A stretch of DNA of 12,386 nucleotides from Candidatus Heimdallarchaeota archaeon (GTDB lineage: Archaea; Asgardarchaeota; Heimdallarchaeia; Heimdallarchaeales; Heimdallarchaeaceae), in contig JAGLTP010000298.1 in the NCBI GenBank assembly GCA_023135215.1, positions 1 to 12,386 on the forward strand, in the 5' to 3' direction. Position 1 is the first letter of the stretch. The number at the start of each line of letters is the position of its first letter. Under the pieces are notes generated by a model. It was not told the DNA's origin. It saw nothing but the letters and a program-made list of their open reading frames with translations, and did no database searches. The position numbers were made by a program, and so were the translations under genes. Positions 5,824 to 12,386 of the stretch are shown here, piece by piece.

Positions 5824-8620
5824 TTGGTTTACGTCTAGTTACTATTAACAAGGCAATACATGCCACAACTGACACTTCAACAATTATTGGTCCCCATGAA
5901 ACTATTGCTAAAATATGTATAGACCAACTAACTTTACCAAAAGGAGATCTAACTGCTAAACTATATTTACCTGGGGGCACATTGAAATTTTCAGGTATAA
6001 AGGAAAAAGAGTATGAGCCATTTTGATAATCATCATAGGTTGTAAATCGAAAAATAGTATCACTCTCAGTTTGAATTGATAGGTAAAATGTCAAACCACT
6101 TAATGGTTTATAGAAATTATCCGCACGAATATCTACCGTTAATAGTTTGTTTGTTTTGATTTCCTTTGCATTCAGAACGTACTCTATCTCAATTTCATCT
6201 ACTACTGCTGAAGATAGAATATTCTCTAGGAGTTCTTGATTGTTTCCAAAATAAAGTGATTGCATATTTTCTTCATAGTTTGTAGTAATATCTGAATAAA
6301 GGTAAGGAGAGCTGATGAACATATCAATTGTATTTGCAGCAATTATTAATGACCCATTACTACCTCTTTGATCTGAAATAGCGAAACGATATGCTATTAA
6401 ATTTGCTAAATCATCATCTTTTGTTACATTTAGAGAGCTTGGTAAGTATACGCTGAGAACGTTATTTGGATTTTCTAGAAGTGTATGAGATAACAAAGAA
6501 ACATCAAGAATTTCATTAGTTAAACCAGTTAGAGAATAAGAAATATTGAAAGGATTCAATAGAGAATTAATTAGATTCAAATCAGAATTAATCGTAGGGA
6601 ACAAAATAACTGCACCCCCATTGTATTTTCCATCTTGAGAAGCATAATCGGATAGAAGGTTAAGATCTTCTTCTGAATACGAACGATATTCTGAACTATT
6701 AGGATTAATTAGAGCAATAGCTTCAAAGTCATTAAGATTTAGAGAACTTATCTTTGTCAATGAGTCTCTTGCCAAGATAGAAGGAAGTAAGCCCACGTTT
6801 TTTGCAATTGTCATGAGTTTCCACAAGGAGCCATAGAGAGAATATTTGCTGGTATCACCTAATTCATCGCAGATAAACAAAATCCTTCCTTTTGCCTTAA
6901 CAACTTCATAAGATAGTCGAATAGATATCGTTTGATTATTTACTTCGAAGTTAATTTGATGACTATGTGAGCCTGTATAGGAATCTTCATGCGAGACTAT
7001 AACTTGAAGATCATATTGACCAATTTCTGGAACTTCTGGTATTTCGTTTATAGTTACAAATTCTGAAACACTTGATTGCATTGAAACTTTCAGATTATCA
7101 GTTTCTTCATTAATGAATAGATTGATTTGAAAAGAACTTTCAGAGTTCTTGAAAACAGTATTCAAATCAAAAGGAACTATTGAGGGCCAGATGAAAAATG
7201 GTGGTGGATCATCAAGATATTTGCTTGCAGCTGAACAATCCACCAATCCTGATCCTTGATAGAGTTTTGGAATCGCTCTTTTGATGATACTTCCAAATGG
7301 GGTAATCATCTCAATGTTTTGTTTATCTGCTGTTTCCAACAATGAGGATTTAATTAAGGAGGGAGAAGTATTTTCATGTTTCTGAAGCAATAAAGAACAT
7401 ATTCCAGAAACTACAGCGGTTGAATAGCTTGTACCTGAAACTCGTATAGTTGTGAGACCTTCTTTTGAAGTAGTGTTTAACATGACACCAGGAGCCAAAA
7501 GATCGGGTTTCAGTAACGTATTTGTAAGTTCAACTGAATCAAAAAGAAATTGGCTATTAGTTTCATCGTAATTCTCTACAACCGATCCAGCACTACTCAA
7601 TTCATATATAATATTATTATTGTCTAAAGCACCAACAGTTATTGCTTGACTAGCAATTCCTGGACTTAAAACTGTGAATAAATCATTATAACCAAATTCA
7701 TTCACATTTCTCGCATTTCCAACTGCTACGCAAACAATTACTCCTTGCTGAACTGCAGAATTTACTGCAATAACTTCAGGAGAAGTTACATTAGAAACAG
7801 CTTTTCCAAGTGAAAGATTAATTATATCAGCTTCATTCTCTAATGCCCAATCAATTCCTTTTATCAAAGTTTCTACAGACCCTTGAGCTGCATGAGAAAG
7901 AACTTTTCCTATCAGAAAATCACAATTTGGAGCAACTCCTTTATCAAAACCAAGAAGTCCATTGCTTCCTATGATGCCAGCTACCTCAGTACCATGACCA
8001 TTATCATCCTCAACATTTGTTGAATCGTCGAAGAAATTCTTAGCTTGAAGAATTCTGTTTTCTCCCTCCATAGTCTGATTTAAAGCAGGATGACTTTGCT
8101 TAATTCCAGTATCTAGAATAGCAATCTTTGTTGAATTCCCATAATTTCCTTCCACCCATAATGATTGAGCTCCTATACTTGTTGTGTAATCATAAACATC
8201 TCTTGTCAGATTCAAGGATTGAAACTGTGAAGAATCAGAGGAAGCAAAAATGAGGGAGTTAAACCAAAGATTCTGAATGATGTTTCTTTCGATCAATCTC
8301 AATATATTGGTTTTAGTTAGTGTTAATGCAACACCTGAATAAGAATCAAAAATCCAGAGTTTTTTCCCTAAATGGCTTAAGTACGATATATATTTAGAAT
8401 CTGAAGGTTCAAATAAAACTCTAAATTCATCTTCAGATTCTGCATTCCTTAATTTTTTAAGAAAGTCTTTATCCTCAATTGCTTCATCCAAAGACATTGA
8501 AGGGTTTTGGATATTAGATGCCGGAAGATTTCCCTGTGAGAAAATAGTATATGAAAATAAACAGAATACAATTAAGAAGGATGTCCAAATTGTTGATTTT
8601 ATCCTATGTCTACTTCTCAC
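5813..8620 (-). CDS. Secreted, membrane-anchored subtilisin-like (S8) serine protease
   Basis: A subtilase acting outside the cytoplasmic membrane. I start it at the GTG at 8620, giving 935 residues. From there the N terminus is a clear signal peptide: RSRHRIK, then the hydrophobic WTSFLIVFCLFSYTIF, with possible cleavage near SQG. An earlier in-frame start at 8725 would overlap the phosphatase gene and bury this signal. Residues about 40-140 are probably an inhibitor-type propeptide. The catalytic triad is intact: D170 in AILDTG, H209 in DDNGHGTEVAG and S398 in VSGTSYSTAVVSG, with the oxyanion Asn302 in VAVGNA. After the protease come a beta-rich region (about 470-575) and a Rossmann-like alpha/beta region starting GRILFICDELGD (about 578-805). 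A further beta domain follows (about 810-900), then one C-terminal membrane helix (about 902-928) and a short basic tail RRKPIKK. Its native substrate is unknown. Confidence 0.93.
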   Translation of the reverse strand: MRSRHRIKSTIWTSFLIVFCLFSYTIFSQGNLPASNIQNPSMSLDEAIEDKDFLKKLRNAESEDEFRVLFEPSDSKYISYLSHLGKKLWIFDSYSGVALTLTKTNILRLIERNIIQNLWFNSLIFASSDSSQFQSLNLTRDVYDYTTSIGAQSLWVEGNYGNSTKIAILDTGIKQSHPALNQTMEGENRILQAKNFFDDSTNVEDDNGHGTEVAGIIGSNGLLGFDKGVAPNCDFLIGKVLSHAAQGSVETLIKGIDWALENEADIINLSLGKAVSNVTSPEVIAVNSAVQQGVIVCVAVGNARNVNEFGYNDLFTVLSPGIASQAITVGALDNNNIIYELSSAGSVVENYDETNSQFLFDSVELTNTLLKPDLLAPGVMLNTTSKEGLTTIRVSGTSYSTAVVSGICSLLLQKHENTSPSLIKSSLLETADKQNIEMITPFGSIIKRAIPKLYQGSGLVDCSAASKYLDDPPPFFIWPSIVPFDLNTVFKNSESSFQINLFINEETDNLKVSMQSSVSEFVTINEIPEVPEIGQYDLQVIVSHEDSYTGSHSHQINFEVNNQTISIRLSYEVVKAKGRILFICDELGDTSKYSLYGSLWKLMTIAKNVGLLPSILARDSLTKISSLNLNDFEAIALINPNSSEYRSYSEEDLNLLSDYASQDGKYNGGAVILFPTINSDLNLINSLLNPFNISYSLTGLTNEILDVSLLSHTLLENPNNVLSVYLPSSLNVTKDDDLANLIAYRFAISDQRGSNGSLIIAANTIDMFISSPYLYSDITTNYEENMQSLYFGNNQELLENILSSAVVDEIEIEYVLNAKEIKTNKLLTVDIRADNFYKPLSGLTFYLSIQTESDTIFRFTTYDDYQNGSYSFSFIPENFNVPPGKYSLAVRSPFGKVSWSIHILAIVSWGPIIVEVSVVACIALLIVTRRKPIKK

Positions 8621-8640
8621 ATAAGAAAGAAAGCAGTTAA

Positions 8641-8656
8641 AATATAAAAATATAAG
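8641..8656 (-). promoter_or_regulatory. TATA promoter before the subtilase (leaderless GTG start)
   Basis: On the minus strand the sequence TTATATTTTTATATT provides two overlapping TATA-like boxes, centred about 24 and 31 nt before the GTG at 8620. No Shine-Dalgarno sequence precedes that GTG. The arrangement fits a leaderless mRNA starting at or next to the GTG. It also lies inside the 76-bp gap after the phosphatase gene, so the protease can be expressed independently. Confidence 0.5.
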
Positions 8657-8696
8657 GTGTGAAAATGGAAAAAAAGTGAATATTTTTCTCCATAAA

Positions 8697-9554
8697 TTAT
8701 AAGTTCTCGAACAGCTCAATAACATCTTGGAGATTATTTACAATAATATCAGGACTCGTTTCATCACTTAGATTCTCTAAATCATCCATTGAAGTTACCC
8801 CAGAAAGAACAAGGCACGACATTATTCCTACTTGATTCGCACCTATTATATCAGTTTCAATACGATCTCCAAAAAACACTGCTTCTTCTCTTGTTGATCC
8901 AGAAATTTCCAATGCAGATATATACATCTGAGGACTAGGTTTTCCGATAACCAGCTCTACTTTTCTTCCCGCTAATTCCTCAAGCATTGTTATCATTGCA
9001 CCGCCACCTGGAATCAATCCTTGTTTAGTTGGAAAAGTCATATCGCCATTGGTCGCAATAAATTTCGTTTCTTTGTTTTTGTTCGTTAGAATATTGATTG
9101 CACGAGCAAGTTTAACATAAGTTAACTTCCTATCCATTCCAGTGACAACGCAGTCAACATTACTTAAATCGAAATCAAAAATTGCTTCGTCATTACTCTC
9201 CTCACCAGAGTTTATAACCTTCAAACCCAAATTGCGAAATTCTTCCTTTAATCCCTCTTCTCCAATTATGTAAACTTTCATATTTGGAGCTTGTTTTGAA
9301 AAATAATCAGCGGTTAAGTATGCAGAGGTTAATATGTTCTCTATTGGTATTTTAATCCCTAGGTTTTCTAATTTTGCTTGAAATTCTTTTCTTGTTTTTG
9401 TACTATTATTGGTTAAGATGAAGATTTTTCTCTCTTTCTTTTGCAATAATGTCAAAAATTCAATAGCACCTGGCAACGCTGAATCTTCCTTATAGAGAAC
9501 CCCATCCCCATCAAACAGAAACGTATCTTTTCCTATGAAAGGATTATCACTCAT
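8697..9554 (-). CDS. HAD superfamily IIA phosphatase (NagD / phosphoglycolate phosphatase-like)
   Basis: A cytoplasmic phosphatase of the HAD-IIA (NagD, 4-nitrophenylphosphatase, phosphoglycolate phosphatase) group. All HAD motifs are present: motif I FDGDGVLY with nucleophile D15 and acid/base D17, motif II ILTNNSTKTR (about 45-54), motif III lysine in VIGKPSPQMY, and motif IV FFGDRIETDI. The segment between motifs II and III (about 80-200) is the C2-type cap that sets substrate choice. It includes GMDRKLTY and IATNGDMTFPT, both typical of the NagD group. The 285-residue length is slightly above the usual 260-275. The true substrate (phosphoglycolate, a nucleotide or a sugar phosphate) cannot be told. 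It starts with ATG and has only a weak GGGTAAT upstream. It shares a 106-bp divergent region with the membrane protein gene and lies 76 bp upstream of the subtilase. Confidence 0.93.
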   Translation of the reverse strand: MSDNPFIGKDTFLFDGDGVLYKEDSALPGAIEFLTLLQKKERKIFILTNNSTKTRKEFQAKLENLGIKIPIENILTSAYLTADYFSKQAPNMKVYIIGEEGLKEEFRNLGLKVINSGEESNDEAIFDFDLSNVDCVVTGMDRKLTYVKLARAINILTNKNKETKFIATNGDMTFPTKQGLIPGGGAMITMLEELAGRKVELVIGKPSPQMYISALEISGSTREEAVFFGDRIETDIIGANQVGIMSCLVLSGVTSMDDLENLSDETSPDIIVNNLQDVIELFENL

Positions 9555-9629
9555 AATTTATTACCCTATCCTATCAGTTATGTTGGTCTCATAAAGACAA
9601 TGGATTTAATCTTTATTCATTTTACAAAC

Positions 9630-9640
9630 TTTTTTATGTA
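9630..9640 (+). promoter_or_regulatory. TATA promoter before the membrane protein (leaderless)
   Basis: ACAAAC followed by TTTTTTATGTA is centred about 26 nt before the ATG at 9661, and no Shine-Dalgarno sequence is seen. The geometry fits a leaderless transcript. The rest of the divergent region (9555-9660) holds no gene and no equally good box for the phosphatase. Confidence 0.45.
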
Positions 9641-9660
9641 TCGGTTCAATAATTCATACT

Positions 9661-11097
9661 ATGTCATATGTGGAGAAGGCTTTTTACAAATACATCAAGA
9701 GCATTTTTACAACAGGTCTCAAAGTCCTATTCAGTAAGAAATACATTTTCTACACAATAGCTTTTGTACTTATTTCAATTACTTCCACTGTTTTTTATCT
9801 AATTGAAAAGCAATTAGAAAATGTTTCCGGAGAGATATTAGGAAAAACTGGAGATGTTCTTATTGCAATAGAATTATCTGTTGCAGTCACTTATGTTTTC
9901 TTTGGGATTTGTTTTGCTAGATACCCTCTAAAATTCTGGGTAGGTCCAGCATTCTTAACATCAATAGGAGGAGCTGTACTCCTCTATTTCGTCGAAATAA
10001 TCTCTCCATATATTGCTGCTATCGGTTATCTTTGCTGGATATTGGTTTCAGTCTTTATCACTTTTTCACTCTCAAGGAATTTCTGGGGGAGTAAAGTTCT
10101 AGGGAGCGTTATGTTTCTAGGAAAGCAGGATGGAGAGGGAACAATCCTTTTTGGTTGGTTTGTTTTTGTACTTACACTCGCCAATGCAGGAATGGGTGGA
10201 TTTCTTATCTTCAAGGCAATAAATCCTCTGCAAATTACTATGATTATTACAGCAGGATTTGCTATATTGGCTGTTGTTTTAGTGAGTTTAATGATTTTTA
10301 AATTTGGTAAAAAGGATGATGTATTTTACACAATCTTAGCTTTCTTCTATGTATTTGCTTCATTTACATTGTGGAAATTAACATTCTACACTGCACAGGG
10401 TAATGATGCGGGGGATAATATTGGAAGCGTTTTGATGGCTCTTTTCCTGATTTTCTATACAGTTTCAACATATGGTAGAAAAGTGAAAAAAATAGAACAG
10501 GGGATATCCGAAGAATTAGTATTAGAAGAAACAGAGGAAACTAAGAAAAAGAAGGATAAAGAGATTATAGAATTAGAAGAAGAAAGTAAGTGGTTCATGC
10601 TGAAAATTCCAAGGTTTATTAGTCCATTAGGAGTTTTAATGACAGTCATGGGATTAATATTAAGCTATCATGTGACTTATCTTCAGTTTCTAACAGAAGA
10701 TGATCTATTTAGTGTGATTTTCTTTTCTAAATCCGAACTTGCTGGTCTAAGAGATAAATTTTCAATTATCTTGTTGCCATGTATTATTATTTTTTTCCTA
10801 TTAAATTATAGAATGTCTGAAAATTTCAGAAGATATGCATCACCCGAATTATATAGATTTGAGTTTTTACCACCTTTTGATGAGCTAGTTGAAAGGATAG
10901 ATAGAGTAAGAAGAGGAGAAGATTCATGGAAACAATATGCCAACATGGTTATCAAAGAAGGGATAAAGGTAGGTGTAAAATCTACAGCCAGAAAGGTTAT
11001 TGTCTCTCCTACTAAGAAAGTAGCAGGTGCAATTGGGGGAGCTTATTCAAAAACAAGAAATGGAGTAAAAAGAGTTTTTCGAAGAAAGAAAAAATAG
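9661..11097 (+). CDS. Multi-spanning membrane protein of unknown function, basic C-terminal tail
   Basis: I do not recognise the family. The 478-residue protein has about eight hydrophobic segments before residue 270 (near 28-48, 66-86, 93-112, 115-138, 160-185, 190-213, 221-243 and 253-270). A hydrophilic loop follows (about 272-312) that is dense in Glu and Lys (LEETEETKKKKDKEIIELEEE). Two more hydrophobic segments (about 320-342 and 366-383) and a soluble C-terminal region of about 95 residues complete it. The tail is strongly basic and ends RVFRRKKK. It contains repeated short helices rich in Lys, Val and Ala (KVGVKSTARKVIVSPTKKVAGAIGG) that could lie on a membrane surface or bind nucleic acid or acidic lipid. 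By the positive-inside rule the charged loop and tail are probably cytoplasmic. It is transcribed alone and divergently from the phosphatase. Topology numbers are by eye. Confidence 0.85.
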   Translation: MSYVEKAFYKYIKSIFTTGLKVLFSKKYIFYTIAFVLISITSTVFYLIEKQLENVSGEILGKTGDVLIAIELSVAVTYVFFGICFARYPLKFWVGPAFLTSIGGAVLLYFVEIISPYIAAIGYLCWILVSVFITFSLSRNFWGSKVLGSVMFLGKQDGEGTILFGWFVFVLTLANAGMGGFLIFKAINPLQITMIITAGFAILAVVLVSLMIFKFGKKDDVFYTILAFFYVFASFTLWKLTFYTAQGNDAGDNIGSVLMALFLIFYTVSTYGRKVKKIEQGISEELVLEETEETKKKKDKEIIELEEESKWFMLKIPRFISPLGVLMTVMGLILSYHVTYLQFLTEDDLFSVIFFSKSELAGLRDKFSIILLPCIIIFFLLNYRMSENFRRYASPELYRFEFLPPFDELVERIDRVRRGEDSWKQYANMVIKEGIKVGVKSTARKVIVSPTKKVAGAIGGAYSKTRNGVKRVFRRKKK

Positions 11098-11124
11098 ATA
11101 ATTAAAAAATCTGTGTGATTTAGT

Positions 11125-11511
11125 TTAGTCAGGTATGAGTGCTATTTCACTGAAATTAAGTAATCTAGTGAATAGTAAATTACCAAGTTCTAATTTCAGT
11201 TTATCGGGCTCATCTTCCAAACGCTCAGCTAGATGATAAATTTTCATGGAGAGTTCTGCATCACCAAATACATAATGAATATAGAAAGCAAGATCTCTGG
11301 TTCCTTCAATCTTGTCTAGTTCTTCACAGGAACATACATGCTTTACCAGAATCTGTGAATCAGCCTTCATAACACATTCATATAATTCTTCTAACGTCGA
11401 ACTAGAACAAAGAACACTCTCAGAGTCTGAAGAAACAAAATGAAACCTTACATTAGGTCCTTCTTCTCCTTTTGCCATTCTAGCAAGAATTTTTAGTGTT
11501 GTAACATCCAC
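11125..11511 (-). CDS. Small protein resembling the archaeal DUF5752 family
   Basis: A 128-residue soluble protein. From memory of the family, the pattern resembles DUF5752: an N-terminal strand VRFHFVSSD, a loop and helix SSSTLEELYECV, a strand ending in LVKH (56-59), then TRDLAFYIHYVFGDAELSMK (71-90) with the Asp-Leu-aromatic and Phe-Gly-Asp-x-Glu-Leu features. A helical tail follows. The function of that family is not established, and the match needs a profile search. The start is uncertain. The GTG at 11511 is favoured because GAGG and GGAG lie 9 and 3 nt upstream. A TTG at 11520 directly abuts the GAGG and would add MEI. No ATG serves. It follows the Roadblock-like gene by 24 nt (15 from the TTG) and is very probably in the same operon. 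Its stop faces that of the membrane protein gene, 27 bp away. Confidence 0.75.
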   Translation of the reverse strand: MDVTTLKILARMAKGEEGPNVRFHFVSSDSESVLCSSSTLEELYECVMKADSQILVKHVCSCEELDKIEGTRDLAFYIHYVFGDAELSMKIYHLAERLEDEPDKLKLELGNLLFTRLLNFSEIALIPD

Positions 11512-11514
11512 AAT

Positions 11515-11524
11515 CTCCAACCTC
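11515..11524 (-). promoter_or_regulatory. Ribosome binding site GAGGTTGGAG deciding the DUF5752-like start
   Basis: On the minus strand GAGGTTGGAG precedes GTG at 11511. The GAGG part is 9 nt and the GGAG part 3 nt from that GTG. The alternative TTG start lies inside this purine-rich run and would leave no spacer. Confidence 0.4.
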
Positions 11525-11535
11525 TGATTTGTTTA

Positions 11536-11913
11536 TCAGGTTAACATTATTGGTGTTAATCTTTGTAATAAGCGTTTAATGTTGTGTTCTAATAAACCCC
11601 TATTCTCTTCTTTAGTCGTGATTATAACAGCGTAATATTCGTCCCCTATTGGTCTCAAGTAAACAAAATGATCCTTCTCTTCTATTGTTACACTCATTAG
11701 GGTATATTCTTTCATCAATTGTTGCAAGGATTCTTTAGCAAGTGATAGCATTTTTTCACTCAACCACTGTATAACCAATCGTTCAAATTGCTGAGAAGAT
11801 TCTGCTAGAAGCAACGCATCCTTCGCATATATTATTGAACAGCCCAGAACACCTTCAGTGTTCGATTCAAATTCACGTAGTATTTCTTCTATTTTTTGAC
11901 CAGATAGGCTCAT
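11536..11913 (-). CDS. Roadblock/LC7-like protein
   Basis: A 125-residue single-domain protein whose predicted secondary structure follows the Roadblock/LC7 fold. There is a leading helix KIEEILREFES (7-17), a strand pair GVLGCSIIYAKDALLLAESS (21-40), and a long helix (about 41-68). The strands VTIEEKDHFVYLRPIGDEYYAVIITT (75-100) and a final helix LLEHNIKRLLQRL (107-119) complete it. It is more divergent than the Roadblock gene at 5440 because the usual Gly-Asn-Leu strand is absent, so a longin-like relative is possible. Such proteins commonly regulate small GTPases as dimers. The ATG at 11913 is chosen because GGTGGG lies 4 nt upstream. An in-frame GTG at 11925 would add four residues made from that site. 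It ends with tandem stops TGA TAA and is followed at once by the DUF5752-like gene. Confidence 0.75.
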   Translation of the reverse strand: MSLSGQKIEEILREFESNTEGVLGCSIIYAKDALLLAESSQQFERLVIQWLSEKMLSLAKESLQQLMKEYTLMSVTIEEKDHFVYLRPIGDEYYAVIITTKEENRGLLEHNIKRLLQRLTPIMLT

Positions 11914-11980
11914 ATAACCCACCACTACTCTACGGTATGTTGTAGAACTTATAGTATTTCAATATTATCTTTGAATTAAA

Positions 11981-11995
11981 GTATTTAAAACATTT
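11981..11995 (-). promoter_or_regulatory. Archaeal promoter for the Roadblock-DUF5752-like operon
   Basis: On the minus strand AAATGTTTTAAATAC contains a near-perfect archaeal TATA box (TTTAAATA). It is centred about 72 nt before the ATG at 11913, so a start site about 25 nt downstream would leave a leader of roughly 45 nt carrying the GGTGGG site. It abuts the stop codon of the upstream gene, so the two-gene operon can be transcribed on its own. Confidence 0.55.
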
Positions 11996-12379
11996 CTAGA
12001 TTAATTTGTTGACAAAATACATAATTCTGCTTAAATGAGGAGCCATAGATTCAAGTTCTGCCTTTGAAAAACTGAAGAATATAACTCTCGCTGCATATTT
12101 ACTTGAAGCGTGAGTTAATACCCACATATTTTGATTTTCAAAATCTATTTTTTTGTAAAAGTTCGTTTCTTCAGAGATTTCTTTTTCTGTTATAGTTTTG
12201 TCAGTGAGGGTTTGTTGGATAAGAGGGAAGATTTCATCGATTTTTTTTCTACTGTAAGCAAAAGATGTAAGCTGTTCTTCCTTTCCTATGACAAAAAATC
12301 CTAAAATTAGTTTTTTGTATCCCAGAAAGAAATTACTTAGAGTTCTTTTAATATATATGACTTTATTTTCTGTTAACAC
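11996..12379 (-). CDS. Small protein with possible Roadblock/longin-like fold, 5' end uncertain
   Basis: A protein of at least 127 residues with no recognised motif. The order of elements resembles a Roadblock/longin fold: an N-terminal segment (about 1-20), a strand pair KLILGFFVIGKEEQLTSFAYS (23-43), and a helix KKIDEIFPLIQQTL (45-58). Strands FYKKIDFENQNMWVLTHAS (74-92) and AARVIFFSF (96-104), and a last helix ELESMAPHLSRIMYFVNKL (108-126), follow. This is a secondary-structure judgement, not a sequence match. The only in-frame start inside the window is a GTG at 12379, and the frame stays open to the window edge, so the true start may lie outside. It sits 82 bp upstream of the Roadblock-like gene on the same strand, with a TATA box between them, so co-transcription is possible but not required. 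Confidence 0.6.
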   Translation of the reverse strand: MLTENKVIYIKRTLSNFFLGYKKLILGFFVIGKEEQLTSFAYSRKKIDEIFPLIQQTLTDKTITEKEISEETNFYKKIDFENQNMWVLTHASSKYAARVIFFSFSKAELESMAPHLSRIMYFVNKLI

Positions 12380-12386
12380 TTTTTCA

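Noticed and set aside
9582..9602. Imperfect inverted repeat TTGGTCTCATAAAGACAA in the divergent region
   Set aside because: The stem is only six pairs with a bulge and the position does not suit a terminator or riboswitch. It could be an operator, but one weak copy in AT-rich DNA is not enough.
10026..10649. Two minus-strand open frames of 62 and 64 codons
   Set aside because: They are antisense to the membrane protein gene. Their compositions are those expected of a reverse reading of hydrophobic and Glu/Lys codons.

Overview
The window is AT-rich and gene-dense and looks archaeal. Several genes are preceded by BRE/TATA-type promoters (a purine-rich element, then an AT-rich box of the TTTAAATA kind) rather than bacterial -35/-10 boxes. 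In four or five cases the box lies only about 25-31 nt before the start codon, as expected for leaderless mRNAs. Two confident or likely Roadblock/LC7-fold proteins and a third weaker candidate, together with a large membrane-anchored subtilisin-like protease, suggest an Asgard archaeon, perhaps of the Heimdallarchaeia side. That placement is an inference; no lineage marker was searched.

Layout. At 13-4150, three genes lie on the minus strand. In transcription order they are argS (arginyl-tRNA synthetase), a PfkB-family sugar or nucleoside kinase that follows it with almost no gap, and an unrecognised 344-residue protein. At 4151-4361 is a divergent promoter region. At 4374-5823, three genes lie on the plus strand: a classical WCGPC thioredoxin, an unrecognised protein with a C-terminal CxxC...CxxH zinc-binding-like motif, and a Roadblock/LC7 protein. 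The Roadblock gene runs 11 bp into the end of the convergent protease gene. At 5813-9554, the minus strand carries a HAD-IIA phosphatase followed by a 935-residue secreted, C-terminally anchored subtilase. At 9661-11097 a plus-strand gene encodes a multi-spanning membrane protein with a charged loop and a strongly basic tail. At 11125-12379, three small minus-strand genes form the right-hand cluster: a possible Roadblock/longin-fold protein (5' end uncertain at the window edge), a Roadblock-like protein, and a DUF5752-like protein.

How the genes work together. argS and the kinase are probably co-transcribed. The Roadblock-like and DUF5752-like genes are separated by 24 nt or less and are very probably one operon. 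Roadblock proteins usually act as dimeric scaffolds or regulators of small Ras-like GTPases, but no GTPase gene lies in this window. The rest looks like ordinary housekeeping and cell-surface genes. There is no CRISPR array, insertion sequence, rRNA or tRNA gene that I can see, and no intergenic stretch exceeds about 210 bp. I found no obvious new defence or mobile system. The most interesting items are the site-1-protease-like layout of the subtilase, the small Roadblock cluster, and several unrecognised proteins.
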